Positions 14,201 to 26,749 of a stretch of 64,000 nt of DNA are shown here, in pieces. Each line of letters starts with the position of its first letter. Within the stretch, counting starts at the first letter, position 1. The notes under the pieces are model-generated. The model was not told the DNA's origin. It was given only the letters and a program-made list of their open reading frames with translations, and searched no databases. The translations under genes and the position numbers were made by a program. Where the stretch lies: positions 248,001 to 312,000 of the forward strand of contig JBBDHG010000098.1 of assembly GCA_037951165.1 (NCBI GenBank), written 5' to 3'. Source of the stretch: Lophius americanus (lineage: Eukaryota > Chordata > Actinopteri > Lophiiformes > Lophiidae).

Positions 14201-15417
14201 TTTGCACGACTCACAGGAATATCAATTCCTGCAGGTTTCACGATTCAGTCAGACGACACAGGGAGAGGAGGAGAGTTTGCCGCCATCTTTTTCTCAAGCA
14301 CTTGTTAATGTAGAATAGTTTGAAATGGATGAATTTACTTTATCGTAACCTGAAAACAGGATTATCAACACTAATCATTGTTTTTTCCATTTCATGGAAA
14401 ATAGCCAATTTTAATTAGATTAAACTTTATTAGACTTTTTTTTGGTTGTATCAAGTGATATAATTCTGTTTAGTCTTCAGATGCTTTAATATGCCGAAGA
14501 AATCCTACTTATCAAATAGGACTTACTCTATAGTTCTGGACACAAATTTGCTCCAAACCAAACAGTTGAGTATGACATTAAATGGTTAAGATCATTTATT
14601 GAGGGATTATCAACTTCACGTCGTCAGAAAGGATGACTCCAAAGCTACGGATCGGTTATTCCTCTATTAGATTTACGTATCTCCCACCACCGCTGTGTGC
14701 TTGCATTGTCTAAGCAAAGACTACAAGGGAATTATGGGTTCAAATGAGATTCGTGAATGGCAAGGCTGATGCAAAGTTTTGTAATATTCTGAGATCATTT
14801 GAGTCGCCGCTGTTCAAAAGAGGCTTTCTACTTTAAATACTGCTGCTCCACTCAAGGTTATTAATAGACTGACTGACAGAATGTCCTCATGGTTAAATGA
14901 GGGGAAAGTCGCGATTGTATCTAACAAAGCAATATCTGACAAGATGGGGAAAAAAATACTTTTCTGTTGTTTATATTAGAGATATTTCCCAAAACTCCAC
15001 TTCTGACAAGCAACTCAACATAACCCCCACCCGTCTGTAGTACTGTGCTTCAAAGTGTGAAAAATTATAGTTGTTCTTCAAAACCAAATACATTTTATAG
15101 AGAGAGAATGACTGCTAATGTAAAAACAAGTGATATCAGCAAAACAGCGCGACAATATTACATAAACTCAGCTTTGCAAGACTGTTTGTTAGTTTGGGAG
15201 AATATGTAAAATAAAGAGTGACACGTAAAACGGGTAGGCATAATAAGCTGTAGCTTCAGCCTACTCCTTTTAGATCAAAAAAAAAAAAAAGGCGATATGA
15301 ATTTGTTGGTGTGTGTATGTACGTGTAAATTAACCTTGGTTAGTTGTACATATGTAAATATACATGTGTGCGTATGAGAATGCCAAAACAGTTGATTTTC
15401 AAACAAAATTTATAAAA
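11211..15417. other. Gene-free interval
   Basis: Non-repetitive and AT-rich; no exon recognised. Part of it (12500-12900, 14100-14230) has the texture of non-coding regulatory DNA, not strong enough to call. Confidence 0.55.
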
Positions 15418-15868
15418 AATATCAGCCATAACATTATAACTATTGTCAGATAAAATGAAATGAAATGATAAAATCGCTACACAGCTACCTATCAGTAAGT
15501 GGGATATATTATCCGGTGAGTGAGCATTGTGTCATTAGAAAAGTAAAATGTATTGTAGGGAAAAATTAGCAAGCACAAGGATCTGAGTAACAATGACACG
15601 GGCCAAATTGCGATGGCTATACGACTGGGTCAGAATATTTCTTGAACTGCAGGTATTGTTGGGTGTTTCCTGTTCGTACTCGTCTCCATCAGACAGGTCT
15701 AAGGAAGGTGAATTAGAAAGGTTCATGGGTGTCAAAGTCTCAGTGATGTAGGGAAAGAAGGCCAGTCTGTCATATCTGAGCTAACAGAAGAGCTTCTGTA
15801 GCAAAAGTTGTTCAACGTTGTTACGTTAATGCTGGTTCTAATATAAAGCTGTCAGAATAGAGCCTAGA
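15418..15868 (+). mobile_element. Tc1-like transposon relic, left half
   Basis: It begins with the terminal repeat 'cagccataacattataacta', followed on the plus strand by a broken transposase N-terminus: 'ggccaaattgcgatggctat', 'cgactgggtcagaatattt' and 'gttaatgctggttctaatat' are recognisable. Stops and indels are present. It is the same family as at 31.7 and 49.3 kb, in opposite orientation. Confidence 0.75.
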
Positions 15869-16204
15869 AGTGGTAAAATTAGGACATACACATTATTAGT
15901 CAGGGGGTTTTATTGTTGTGGCTGATGGGTGTATATAATGCACTAACAAACTAACGTAACGAGTAATATTCTTGAAAAGATTCAAGTGCAAATGATTTCC
16001 TTTCTGAGAGAAAAGAATGTCCGTGAGGAGTTTCACTCAGGATTCAGACAGAACGCACCACTGGACTGAAACGGCAGCCAGAAACCACAGACAAGATTAT
16101 GATGAAAATAAAGTCTCAGTAATCATCTTTTCACTTAGTGAAGAGTTTTATACCATGACAAGTTCATCTTTAAAAGTTGGTATTTGTCAGTTTACTCCAG
16201 GAAT

Positions 16205-16437
16205 TTGAAGTTCAGTGGGGTGAGTAGTTCTTTTAGGTAGGGGGGTGCGTTACCATGGATACACTGGTGAGTGAGGAGGGAGATCTTATAATCAATCCTG
16301 GTGGAGATGGGAAGCCAATGAAGGGAATGAAGAACGGGGGTGATGTGTTCGTGTTTACGAACTCTCTTCAGGATCCTTGCAGCAATGTTTTGAACATACT
16401 GCAGTCTTTGAAGACTTTTATCAGGGATCCTGGGATC
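16205..16437 (-). mobile_element. Second copy of the same LINE, inverted
   Basis: The minus strand encodes the IPDKSLQRLQYVQNIAARIL ... HWLPI segment of the same LINE family as the copy near 54.4 kb, and the nucleotide match is high by eye over about 200 bp. An extra few codons sit before HWLP, and the match is lost right after LLTPLN. Both ends are truncated. Confidence 0.82.
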
Positions 16438-16676
16438 ACCTACCATCAGCCTAAGTGGAGTCATCAGCCACCACCACCAGTATCCAGGCTCCAGAGGGGG
16501 GATATTCCAAGCTACCACTCAGACAGAGACCCTTCGATCGCAATCTCCAAAAAGAGTCTTTTCGCCAATGACTTTCTAATAATAGACTCATTATCACAAA
16601 TCTACTGTTGTTATAAATCATTAATCTTTTCTACATTTTGTCATCTCTGATTGAACTTATATTAAAAGAAACAGGT

Positions 16677-16711
16677 TGTAGTAAAATCATAACTAATATG
16701 ATTTTACTACA
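16677..16711. repeat. Perfect 15-bp inverted repeat
   Basis: Arms TGTAGTAAAATCATA and TATGATTTTACTACA are separated by five bases (ACTAA). Confidence 0.9.
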
Positions 16712-17269
16712 TGATGCACTTTTTGGAGGATTCATCCCAAATATATGGATGCCAGCTCACTAAATAATGGGGAAAAAAACCTTCTTCCCTTCATTTAAGT
16801 GTTGAATTATGCTTCAACACGTACAGACTGGAAACATATTGACACTTCTGCATTTATTCCATCGTCATTCTTATTAAAACATGCTTTATTTCTTCTGTGT
16901 GGCCTGACCATCTGGCTCAAGTCCTTCAGTTTTCCCTTCAGACTCTGCAAAGGCAAACATTTATTGGTGGGCTAATTGGTCTGACAGGGTCCGGCACCAT
17001 TCACACCTCCCACCCCACACAGATAGACTCGACCCACAACTCTATCATCTACACACAAACTTTCCTGAAGCTTCGGAGAGGGCCACTCATCATCTCCTCT
17101 TTTCACCAAACACGCACTAATTAAAAGAGAACTGTGATATTTCGGGAGCATCTAGATCATCATGTCATGGCAAAACTTCACCGAGCGTTCTCCTGACACT
17201 CCCGTGAGTGTCTTTGAAACAGTTCCTCTCCTAGAACACCTTTTGTCGAGAGCCTGTCTCATCCCTGCC

Positions 17270-17440
17270 ACGTTCACCTGACTCCAGCCCTCGCTGTCGG
17301 CTATTAATTGCAGAGGGCTTCGGCTTTTGCAATTATGTTGTCAAGCGCAAAAGAAGTGACTGCAAATAATGTGAATAGTGCAGCTTCTGTTCTCTTTCTG
17401 CGAGGCTGATTCGTCTTGATCCCGAGGACTCATCACTGTG
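17270..17440. promoter_or_regulatory. Candidate conserved non-coding sequence
   Basis: Non-repetitive sequence with TATTAATTGCAG, TTTTGCAATTATG (C/EBP- or homeodomain-like) and TGCAAATAATG (octamer-like) close together. Weak, visual evidence only. Confidence 0.2.
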
Positions 17441-19799
17441 AAAGGGGGAAAAAATCAGTCCGTGAACCAATTGAGCATGCAAAGCACATTGTCATCCATT
17501 TGCGAGGAGGAAACGGTGGAAAACAGACTATATTTCTGGCCTGACCTGAAATAGAGCCCAATAAAGCGAGTGCATTGTCTTTTATAAAATTAAAGGTCCG
17601 TATCATGTTGTCAAAGAGAAGTTATGGCACAGGTCTTAAGTAAGGTGTGTAGTCGATTTGAACGGAGCGAGGTCTGTTTTTCTAAAGTTCTCCCTAATCT
17701 TTATGGAACTTTGGCAAAACTCAAGTATAATCCGTCCTCACGGGTGGAAGAGTTCTGAATGTGGAGTTCTGTTGGAGTTTCTGCCCTTGTGCTAAACACC
17801 ATTAAATATTTATACGTTGGACAAAGTGCGACGTCCTTAGGGAGAAGTTTGCTTATCTCTGTCGGTAGACGGGAGGCTTGAATCAATGGCTGGAGGTTTT
17901 GTGAACAATGGGAGCCCCGGAGGAGATGCTGACAAGGTCTGCCACGCAGCACTGCCTCTGCTCGAAAAAATATTCCCGAATCTTATAATATCATCGGGAT
18001 CTCCGAATTCAAGGGTTTTCATTACATCCGATGGAGGTTCGCTGGATAGGAGCCACTCAGCCATGTTGGAAATAGCGGATTGAACAGACAAATGAGTTGC
18101 CAAACTTTAAACCTCATCGGTTTCTGAAGAGATTTTCTGCAACCTGGAACTCCAGAGACATCCCCTAATATTCTCACCTTGATGTACAAGAACAGATTTG
18201 TAAAAATAGATGAATAAATAAGCCCCTCTGCTTCCAGTCTAATTTTATTTTCTCATCTATTGCAAAGTCTACTGGGATTCTGAGGCTGTGCGCGTTACGC
18301 TCAGTGCTGATAATGCTCGCAGTTTTAATAAATAGACCATATGTGATTTATTTTATGTTTTATAGTAATGTTTTATCGGTAAAAAAGCAAACCCCAGATG
18401 ACTAATGCAAGATTATGGGCTCAGTGACGCCCAGCGTTGTGTTAGAAGTGATCAAGATCCCCTCCAAAAACAAACAAGTCTGGGGGCGTGGTGGTTCACT
18501 GTTACCATGGGCACTGTGGGTTGTCATCTGTGAAAAAAAATCCATACATCCCCACTGGTGGCCTCATTCTCTTAACTCGCATATATGCCTGCATGAATTC
18601 ATAGAAAATTCAATGTAAGGTCGCAGAAATGTCGCCTGTGGCCGGCGTGCGCTCATGAATATGCGGTTACCAAGGTCGGAACGGTCATTGCCAGAGGGGC
18701 GCAGACCTCGACCTCAGGAATGAGAGCAGGAAGCGTGACAGTTAAGGACAATTGGTTCATACACAAACAAACAAATGGAAACGCTCGAGCAGCAAGGCCA
18801 GAACAACATAATGACCCCACATAACCCCTGACAGAAAAGGAGGCCGCGACTTGAACTGCGTGTGCAGGGCACCGCCTGGTGATCCCGACTTTGCTCGGCT
18901 CAAGGCTGAGCCGCTGTAAGAGGCGGCGCATCTGTCAGATGTCTGTGATTATTAATGAAAAACTGACCTTGACACTGTAAGTGAAAAACGCCACGTCAAC
19001 ACCAAGAGATAATATTAAAGCGAAGGAAATTAACAGAAAAATGAAAGGAAGACAAAGAAAGTAAACGGAGAGAGAGGGGGGACATAATGGAATAAGTTAC
19101 GAGTGGATAGATGGACAGATAGAGAGCAGGGAGATAAATAACAGAAATGACTGCTGGGAAAGAGAAGCAGATTGAGGGCAGTGCTTTTTTTTCTCTGTAG
19201 AGAGAAGAGTCGGGGCATGGAAAGATTCAAATGAATCCGAAAGATTATCCTGGGAGAAAAAAAAAACATTTGAGGATTTCAATTGAATAAATTCAAAAAT
19301 GTTATGTAAATTCTCCTCTTTTATTCTGTTGCCATGTCCACCCTGAGCGCACGTGTTGTAAGGGAAGCTAAGTGGAATGCTGCAGGCGAAAAGTCAGAAG
19401 AAAGCTTATGCTTCTCAATTGCCCTTAAAATTAATTTGGATCATCAGAGGGAGAAAAGTCTGCGAGGCTGCGTTTTGAACAGATAGGAAGAGAAAACGTT
19501 GAGGCAGCAGACTCTCGGACTGGTTCTGAAGAGGCTCTGCACAAGAGGACACACTTATCTCCAGCATTTCATCCTTCCTTCCTTTCGCTTTGCTGATCTG
19601 GCACAGAGACCAAGAAATAACTCAAAATATTAGCTTGGAAATAGAGTAGCCTTTGTAATTATACTCAAAGCACAAGAATGGGAGACGTGTGGCACCACAT
19701 CTGTTCATCACCTAATCATCTTCATCAAGCAATACGGTGTGAGCATTGCTGACTAGAGAAGAGAGTGACATAATGACAGGGAACAGGTTCCTCTGTGAC

Positions 19800-20365
19800 T
19801 TAATGATGTTGCTCTAGTGCTCTGTGACTAATTGACTTAGGTTTAGTGTCTCTTTAACCTGGCTGTCTGTAGTGCTTCTGTTTACGTACTGATGTGGCTC
19901 TAGTGCCTCTGGTACCTCATCATTTGTACGGGGGCAACGGTGGCTCAGTTGGTGGAGCGGTGGTCCGCTTATCTGAGGGTAAGCGGTTCGATCCTCAGCC
20001 CCTGCAGTCCAGATCTCGAAGTGTCCTTCAGCAAGATACCGAACTAGCCTCGGCCATCGCTGTATGAACATTTTTGTGAGTGGGTGAATGCTGGCTTGTG
20101 TTGTAAAGCGCTTTGAGTGGTCAAGCAGAATAGAAAAGCGCTATATAAGTACTGTCTATTTAGCATTTACATGGTTCTAGGGCCGCTGATATCTGATAAA
20201 TGGCTTTAGTGCTTCTATGATGAAATTGGCTTTAGTCTAGCCTGATGACGTGGCTATTGTGTTTCTGAAATGTAATGTCATTGCTCTAGTTACATAATAA
20301 TATGGCTCTAGTGCCTCTGTTATGTAACAATATGGCTCTAGTGCCTCTGTTATCTAATGATTGTC
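19800..20365 (+). repeat. Degenerate ~30-bp minisatellite, split by a SINE
   Basis: Units like 'atggctctagtgcctctgtt' plus about ten more bases repeat at 19800-19925 and again at 20165-20360. The last two units are nearly identical; the earlier ones are strongly diverged. The SINE at 19930-20160 interrupts the array. Confidence 0.7.
19930..20160 (+). mobile_element. tRNA-derived SINE
   Basis: A box TGGCTCAGTTGGTGGAGC (19941-19958) and B box GGTTCGATCC (19985-19994) are both well preserved. The body has 'gaagtgtccttcagcaagat' and the 3' end has 'gtaaagcgctttgagtggtc' and 'aaaagcgctatataagtact', a very common percomorph SINE. It is nearly complete and sits inside a degenerate minisatellite. 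Confidence 0.85.
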
Positions 20366-22029
20366 TGTTGACACAACAGCAAAAAGACAAAATAATCCAG
20401 GTAAGGAAATCAAGACTTAACCGTGGGACAGAACCACGGAGGATTTGTTCCTTGACGCAGCTGAGTTTTGTCATCCTGAGCTTTTTTGCTGCCACTGACT
20501 GGTCCTGAAGATGTGAGGGAACACGCACAGCAACCAGAGCAAGTCTGCTCCGGAGGAAAAGCCATGATGGCGGAAGTGCTGAGCACTGACTCTACAGTGA
20601 TACCACTAATGAGACGGTAACGGAAAGGAAAGGTCCACATTTACGGTAAATAACCTGAAAAAGAAATATAGAGGACATGAGAAGAAGAACTCATAGACAC
20701 AATGGCAGACTAATTACCTGTTTACGTTTCTGTTTACATGCGACATGTGCACATCTTTGTGCTTTCTTTGCTCATTGCCATAAATCTAGATGTGCATATA
20801 TGTACCTTGATGAGAGCGTCAGCTTTGAAATGCAAAAAGGAGATTTTAATTGTATAATCCAGACTTGGTGAGCTGGGGATGGCGCAGGGGAGCCGGCGAC
20901 AGATCTGATCTAACAAGGCACTTTGCTTGGCAGCAGACAGCTATGAGAGGATTGGGAGGAAAAAGAAGTTTGAGGTTTTAACAAGGGAGAGATTTGGATT
21001 TGGTTGGCTTTGTGACTGCTTGACAGTCACAAAGACGGGAGCACAATGAGGAGCGAAAGGCAAGTTCAAGCTGAGCTCCCTTCTTCCCTCCCTCCAGATG
21101 TTGTTTTGAAATTGCACACACAAACTCATGGCTTGAAACACTGTCGTGGCTGAAAAGACGAAGCCCAAATCCGGTCACAAGCTGAGAGATAAAAAGCATC
21201 TGAAAGACGTCGCTCTCCTTCCCAGCTGCTCACCGCCTCGTGAATGCATACCAGACCCGATGTTTGGGATTTATGACAAAGATAACATTGATATGTTGCA
21301 TTTTTTAGATTGTTTTGGGGGTTTTTTGTCACACGGTGAAATTGGATCTCACCTGATGGCATGTATTGGGGATTTATGGATTTTATCATAACGTCTGCTC
21401 CGACTATAGTTTTCACGTGTATCAAATACAACAAACACAGACAATATAACCTCTTCCCAATCCGACTACACGTTACTTCTCATTCAGACAGGATTGTAGT
21501 ATCCTCAGTAGTATGGCAAGTTTACTGAGTGGTATTTGACCGAGTTAAGACAAAGCCATGTCTGATGAATCTGATAGAATTTTATAATTAAAGTCTCGGG
21601 ATGTGCTTGTCACAAAATGAATATTTCATTAATAGTGTGGACAGAGATATTGGCGTACCTGCACGACTCCCAATTGTAATTCTCCCAGCCTTACTATCTA
21701 GCTGAGATTGGAGAGGCTTACTTGTGTAGTGACTCCTCTTCTTCACCACGAGAGTCCTGCTGAACATTCAGCTCTGCTTTGTTTGTAGGTCTGTGCCTGA
21801 CATGTCCACGTTAAGGAGCCATTAAACCGGCTGTAACCGATAGTCACCTTGGTTACCTTCTGATGGATGCTACACAGCTCACACTGGACACGCTATGGTC
21901 TCTCTGCTGCGATCACACATAGTGAGCACCGCTGAAGATGATACTTCAGACTTGTTAGCCTGTCACATCTATCACTCACAGCTTCACAAATCACCACAAT
22001 CATCAGCTGCTGTCTCTGTATGATCTGTG

Positions 22030-22335
22030 TCATTATCTTTAATGATATCTCAGAAAAGTGAGGGACAATATGGAATCGTCGCCGCCACCACAGATCAAAA
22101 AAAACTTTCAACGATCATTTTCAAATTTTATACCCAGATAGACCTTAATGCAAGCCTCCTATTTCCGAAGATTTTCAGGCACTGATTTATCAACCATTGG
22201 TCTGATTTAGTCTAATTTTGATGCGTTAGAATTGACTTGAGGAGATCTTTCTTGTGCACATTAAATTTTACTCTAATAGTTTATATTTTACTCAACAGGG
22301 GAGATTTTTTACAAACAAATATATTTTTCTCTTTA
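22030..22335 (-). repeat. Modular dispersed repeat, inverted
   Basis: 'acaatatggaatcgtcgccg', 'tttatacccagatagacctt', 'ggtctgatttagtctaattt' and 'tactctaatagtttatattt' occur in the order expected for the reverse complement of the family. Confidence 0.7.
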
Positions 22336-23374
22336 TTGTCGGTCTCTCTGGATTGAACTTGGTTTTTATTTAATGGTTCCACCTGGGATCAGACATAGAA
22401 AAATTATGTTTGAACTTCACATACATTTCTATCAGAGGTGAGAATTATAATTATATAATAATACTTTTTTCCTTTTCAATCAGTCTCCTGTTTGTTTTTT
22501 TTATGACTGCATCTAGGCGTTCCACATATCTGTAATCCAACTGTGCTGTGTCAAATGTGTTTATATCGAGTGGTCCGTACAAGCCCCTAGTATGCAAATA
22601 TTTCCTACACCCATTCAGAACTACGGGCACAATGTTTTTGGCATCACTTTCTGCCTCTAACTCCCCTTAGTCATTCCTATTTAGTGTTCTACGTGGATAA
22701 AGTTGCCCCACTACCTGTTTGTGCTGCATCATCAGCAGAAGGCTGCGGTCTGATCCAGCCCTTAACCATCTGGGGTTAGGGCAGCCGAAGCTTTGATGTG
22801 CTGCACAGCTCTCCTTTTCAGAGCCGACACCAAACCCTCCAACCCTTCTCCCAAACTCAGCTTCCAGCCCCAGACCACCACCTCACACACACAAACATAT
22901 AATACAAAGAATTACCCAACCTTCCAGACCTAGAGCTGACCTTGTTTGCTCAGTTCAGCCAGTCTTCTTCTCTGTATCTTTCAATCATCTCCTCCTCACA
23001 GTACAGCATCGGCCTGAGTGACAGGACAGCAGCTTTGTTCTGGGTACCAGGTGGAGGAAGACTGGGGATGAAGAAGCTGCCACAGGTGTCTGAGAGAGTA
23101 TGATGGAAATATAGAGTCTCAAGTCATGTTGGTTAGGATAAAGTGAAGGTCATATTTTTCGCGTTGTGCCTTGAGAGCTGCAGAGGAAATATGATACTTC
23201 ATACTATAATACTATGTTTGTGAAGTTAGTCCTATGCAATTATAATGAGCATAAAACTAGCTTATTGTTTGGTCAGACCATCCTTAATACTTAATACTTT
23301 ATTAACTCATCCGAAAATGCATGATGCATTTTAGTGTTAAAAAAAAACAACGTAATTTTCATAACAATGAAATT

Positions 23375-23525
23375 TCGGGGATTTTATGGAATCCTCCGCA
23401 CGTCCATCAAAGATCCTTTGTGCTAACGCAATAACTCAAAAAGGGTTTAATGGATCATTTTTAGACTTTATATCTCCATAGACCTTAGTGCACGGAAGAA
23501 CTACATGGATTTTGGGAAAGACAAG
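23375..23525 (-). repeat. Modular dispersed repeat fragment, inverted, right block only
   Basis: 'tttatggaatcctccgcacg', 'gctaacgcaataactcaaaa', 'tatatctccatagaccttag' and 'ctacatggattttgggaaag' are the reverse of the family's right block. Confidence 0.65.
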
Positions 23526-23782
23526 TTAGTTTGGTTGGATCAGTCCCAGGAGGGAGATAGTGAGAGTGGCTCGGGGATCGGTGCCAGCGAGAGTCTCATT
23601 AGCACAGGTGTTTAGTGGAGAACTGATTACTCGCTCTCCCTTATCTGAAGCACTGTGCTGGACGTGGAACAGGTGACGAACCGAGACCCTCAAGCTTGTG
23701 AGCTGAACAGATCTGAAAATTAACAAGTAACTTTTAACAGCAAGCTTCATCTGTTCAGCTGCTTTACTGTGGAAGAAACCAC

Positions 23783-23806
23783 AGAGAGAGAGAGAGAGAG
23801 AGAGAG
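23783..23806 (+). repeat. (GA)n microsatellite
   Basis: Twelve uninterrupted GA units. Confidence 0.95.
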
Positions 23807-24584
23807 CAGCGTTTGTTGCACCGACCACTAGTAGTGTGTATTCCTGCTGCTTTGAAGATTTGGAGGGACAGTCTGAATAAAGCATCAACCACGTCTGTGT
23901 CTATGAAACATTCAAGCCTTCTTTGAACACATCAAGTCAGTCTAGATTCAATCGACGAAATCCTGGACTAGACCAGTAAACATTTAAAAAACATATTTTG
24001 TGCAATCAAAGAAAAATCCCTGAAAAGTTGAACAAAATAGGCCAAATTCTTGAAATGTCCTGCAGTGCCATTGCAGGAACACAGCAAACATACTCTGTTG
24101 CCGAAGCTTTTTCATTACCTTGTTGAGCATGTACAGCTCTGGCTTGCATCGTGACATCTCCCTCTCCTGGGTGCGTTAATATGGGGGCGCTGATGATCAA
24201 ACCCAGAAAACACTCATTAATCATGACCAGCTGATGATGGCTAACTGGAAATCCAATTCATGCATTGGTCATGATCACAGTGACGGATGATATCGCTCTG
24301 CCCATGCATTTGCCTCTCACCACGACTCCATAAGCACCTTCCATCAACATGCAGAAGCCCGCCGACGCACACTCAAGCATGAACGCTGTAGTGATTACGC
24401 AGGAAATTAAATATATTCCCATCAGTATATGAGTCAGGAGTTACTGGATGATGTGCGACACGGAGAGTCCAAAAGATTCCCTTCAGATTTAGACCAAGAA
24501 CTAGTAGCATGTAACAGCACCCCTGAGCAAGGCACTAAATCCTATAAGAGGTCTGGACTTTAGCATAATCCCCACAAAAGCATG

Positions 24585-24770
24585 CAAGAACAAATTATTG
24601 ATAATTGGCTGCTAATAAGTACTTTCAAGCCGTTAAACAGAACTTTGACTCAGGCAGGAGTCAAGCAATTAGCGCTGCTTAGCCAATTACTAAGAGTTAC
24701 CCACGTAATTTAATTTATCTCTAATTGGCCTATCCTCTAAGGTTTGCAAAAGGGAGACATTTGAGATGTC
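24585..24770. promoter_or_regulatory. Candidate conserved enhancer-like sequence
   Basis: Three TAATTGG/CCAATTA homeodomain-type sites (24602-24608, 24683-24689, 24722-24728), a CAATTAG site (24666-24672) and a CTTTGA TCF/LEF-type site (near 24643) occur in about 130 bp of non-repetitive sequence. The clustering suggests a regulatory element; conservation has not been tested. Confidence 0.3.
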
Positions 24771-25289
24771 ATGTTTAGAGATTTAAAGGATCATGGGATT
24801 ATGTTCTTCAATGTTTATAATGACGATAATTATGATTATAATTCTAAGATTAGCAATATTTGACTACCAGCATTTGGTGTGAAAACACGGTACACGCCGC
24901 CAACAACAAGATATGGAGGTTATTAAATCCCCAATGTTCTTTTTTGTATTGTTTGACTCACCAAAAGATATCTCGCAAAGTTGGCAGTGGATGCTGATGA
25001 AATATTTTCTATGCGCTGTATACTGGACCAAGAAATAATTAAATATATTGTGAGGGGATTTCAGGTCCATTTGCAGACCTTCAACCTTGTAACAAAAGGT
25101 CTTTTCAAAAATCGAACTAATATTATGATAAAAGAGGCCTATGTTTTCATGACCCCTGAAGCGTGTAAATACGTGGTGTAAGACTCCAGGGTGAAATTAA
25201 TAATAATGAAATCACCTCTATAATTACTTTGATATCCATTTGTTATACATAGAACATCCAGGCAGTAGAACTTTTTGGTAACGAGTTAT

Positions 25290-25460
25290 CTGCATTTGTC
25301 CCGTCTATGAGGAGCATTTTGAAGCCTAAGGGAGCAAAATGGGGTTCCTTCAAAAACCTACAACATCCTCACTGCAGGGGAAATACAGGTATCAACTCGC
25401 CAATCCTATGTTGTTTTGGGGGGGTGGCTACTCTATCTCCTGAGCTACAGCCGCGCCCTA
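25290..25460 (-). mobile_element. tRNA-derived SINE, decayed
   Basis: On the minus strand the A box region reads GGCTGTAGCTCAGGAGATAG (about 25452-25433) and a weak B box reads GGCGAGTTGATACC (25401-25388). Downstream 'gaaggaaccccattttgctc' fits the body of the same type of fish SINE. The 3' tail is not recognisable. Confidence 0.6.
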
Positions 25461-25748
25461 CTTTTATTTGTTTAGTATAACTTGATTAGGTAATGTTACT
25501 TAATTTGGCATGACTTGGTGCCAGTCCGGAAGGGCATCCGGCCTAAAAGCTGTGCCAGTTCAACAGCATGGACATAAAATTAGTTGTTGTGTCCCTTTAA
25601 GTCATATATCTAACTTTACATGAAGCAGATAAGAGTAAAGCGTGTTGATGATACATCTTTGATAATTATCTGTTGGACGATTTTATTTGACCTAGCTCAT
25701 ATTTACTTTTACATGAGACCATGTATTTTTTCTCTCACTCTCCCTCTG

Positions 25749-25860
25749 TCCTCCTCTCCTCTCCTCTCCTCTCCTCTCCTCTCCTCTCCTCTCCTCTCCT
25801 CTCCTCTCCTCTCCTCTCCTCTCTGCCTCCTCTCCTCTCCTCTCCTCTCCTCTCTGCCTC
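25749..25860 (+). repeat. (CTCCT)n polypyrimidine microsatellite
   Basis: CTCCT units run almost without change for about 75 bp, then two 'ctctgcc' interruptions occur before the tract runs into a hairpin. The strand is pure pyrimidine over most of its length, so triplex-type DNA structure is possible. Confidence 0.9.
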
Positions 25861-25904
25861 CTCCTTCACCTCAGTGCAGTTAGGCACTGAGGTGAAGGAG
25901 GAGG
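25857..25904. repeat. Perfect 21-bp inverted repeat, 6-nt loop
   Basis: Arms at 25857-25877 and 25884-25904 are exact reverse complements (cores CACCTCAGTGC and GCACTGAGGTG) around AGTTAG. It abuts the (CTCCT)n tract. Confidence 0.9.
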
Positions 25905-26749
25905 ATGGCAGCACTCTGCTCTCTCTGATGAGGGTTTCTTCATCTATTTTATTAACCTCTTTTGCCTTTGCAGCTTTTCTTCATCCATGTTTAGATGACT
26001 GGGAAGTAATTGTGTTAGTTTGTGCTGAAGACTGCGGAGAGTCCAGTTCTTCTTTCTTTTCGCCTTTTTTTTCTTCTTCTTATTGAGGAAGCACATTTTT
26101 TTAAGGTTAGGGAGAAGCACTGGGAGCGAGGATCCATTGCTTGGCTTGCCCTTCTTTTGTTCTTTTTGGCCAGGTTTGCAACTCCTTTTCGGTCATTTTG
26201 TTGCCTTATGTAAATGTTGGGGTTTAATTAAGCTGGTGAGTGACACTGAATCTTTGTATAGTCTTTCCATATTTTATTTCTTTGCTGTGGTGTCCCCCAG
26301 GGCGTCGTCCGTAGCCCCTTACTCTTTTTCACGTACATGCTGCCACTGGGTCATATTATAAACAGGTTCAATCATTTGGCACGAACAATTCACAAATAGG
26401 GACTCGGCAGGCTCAACCGAACAGTTCAGGTTCAGGTTAGTTTATTTGTAGCCGTAGGTATATTTGTTTGCAGGGGCATTCACATCTAACAATACATGAA
26501 GGGCATGAAAATACATTACAAGACATAAAAGTTGAGCAGGACATTAAAGGGTAATGCTAGAGTTAAACGAGCCGCTATGTTCAGTGTTCCCTTTAAGAGG
26601 CCAGAACAATTCAGACGGTCCAGTTTTGTGGAGAATGTTGTTTTGCTTAATCACTGTTTCGACATTTCCTGCTCCAAAAATCGCAAAATTATTCTGCAGT
26701 TTGTGTCTCCTATTCATTTAAAATGGTTTGGGATTTTTTTAACAGTAAT

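Larger units (their letters stand above)
15869..19799. other. Gene-free interval with LINE fragment
   Basis: Holds the inverted LINE piece, a 15-bp hairpin and one candidate regulatory stretch. No exon recognised. Confidence 0.55.
20366..24584. other. Gene-free interval
   Basis: Two inverted copies of the modular repeat and a (GA)n tract; nothing else recognised. Confidence 0.55.

Noticed and set aside
25620..26086. Ser/Leu/Pro-rich frames
   Set aside because: Produced by the (CTCCT)n tract, not by a gene.
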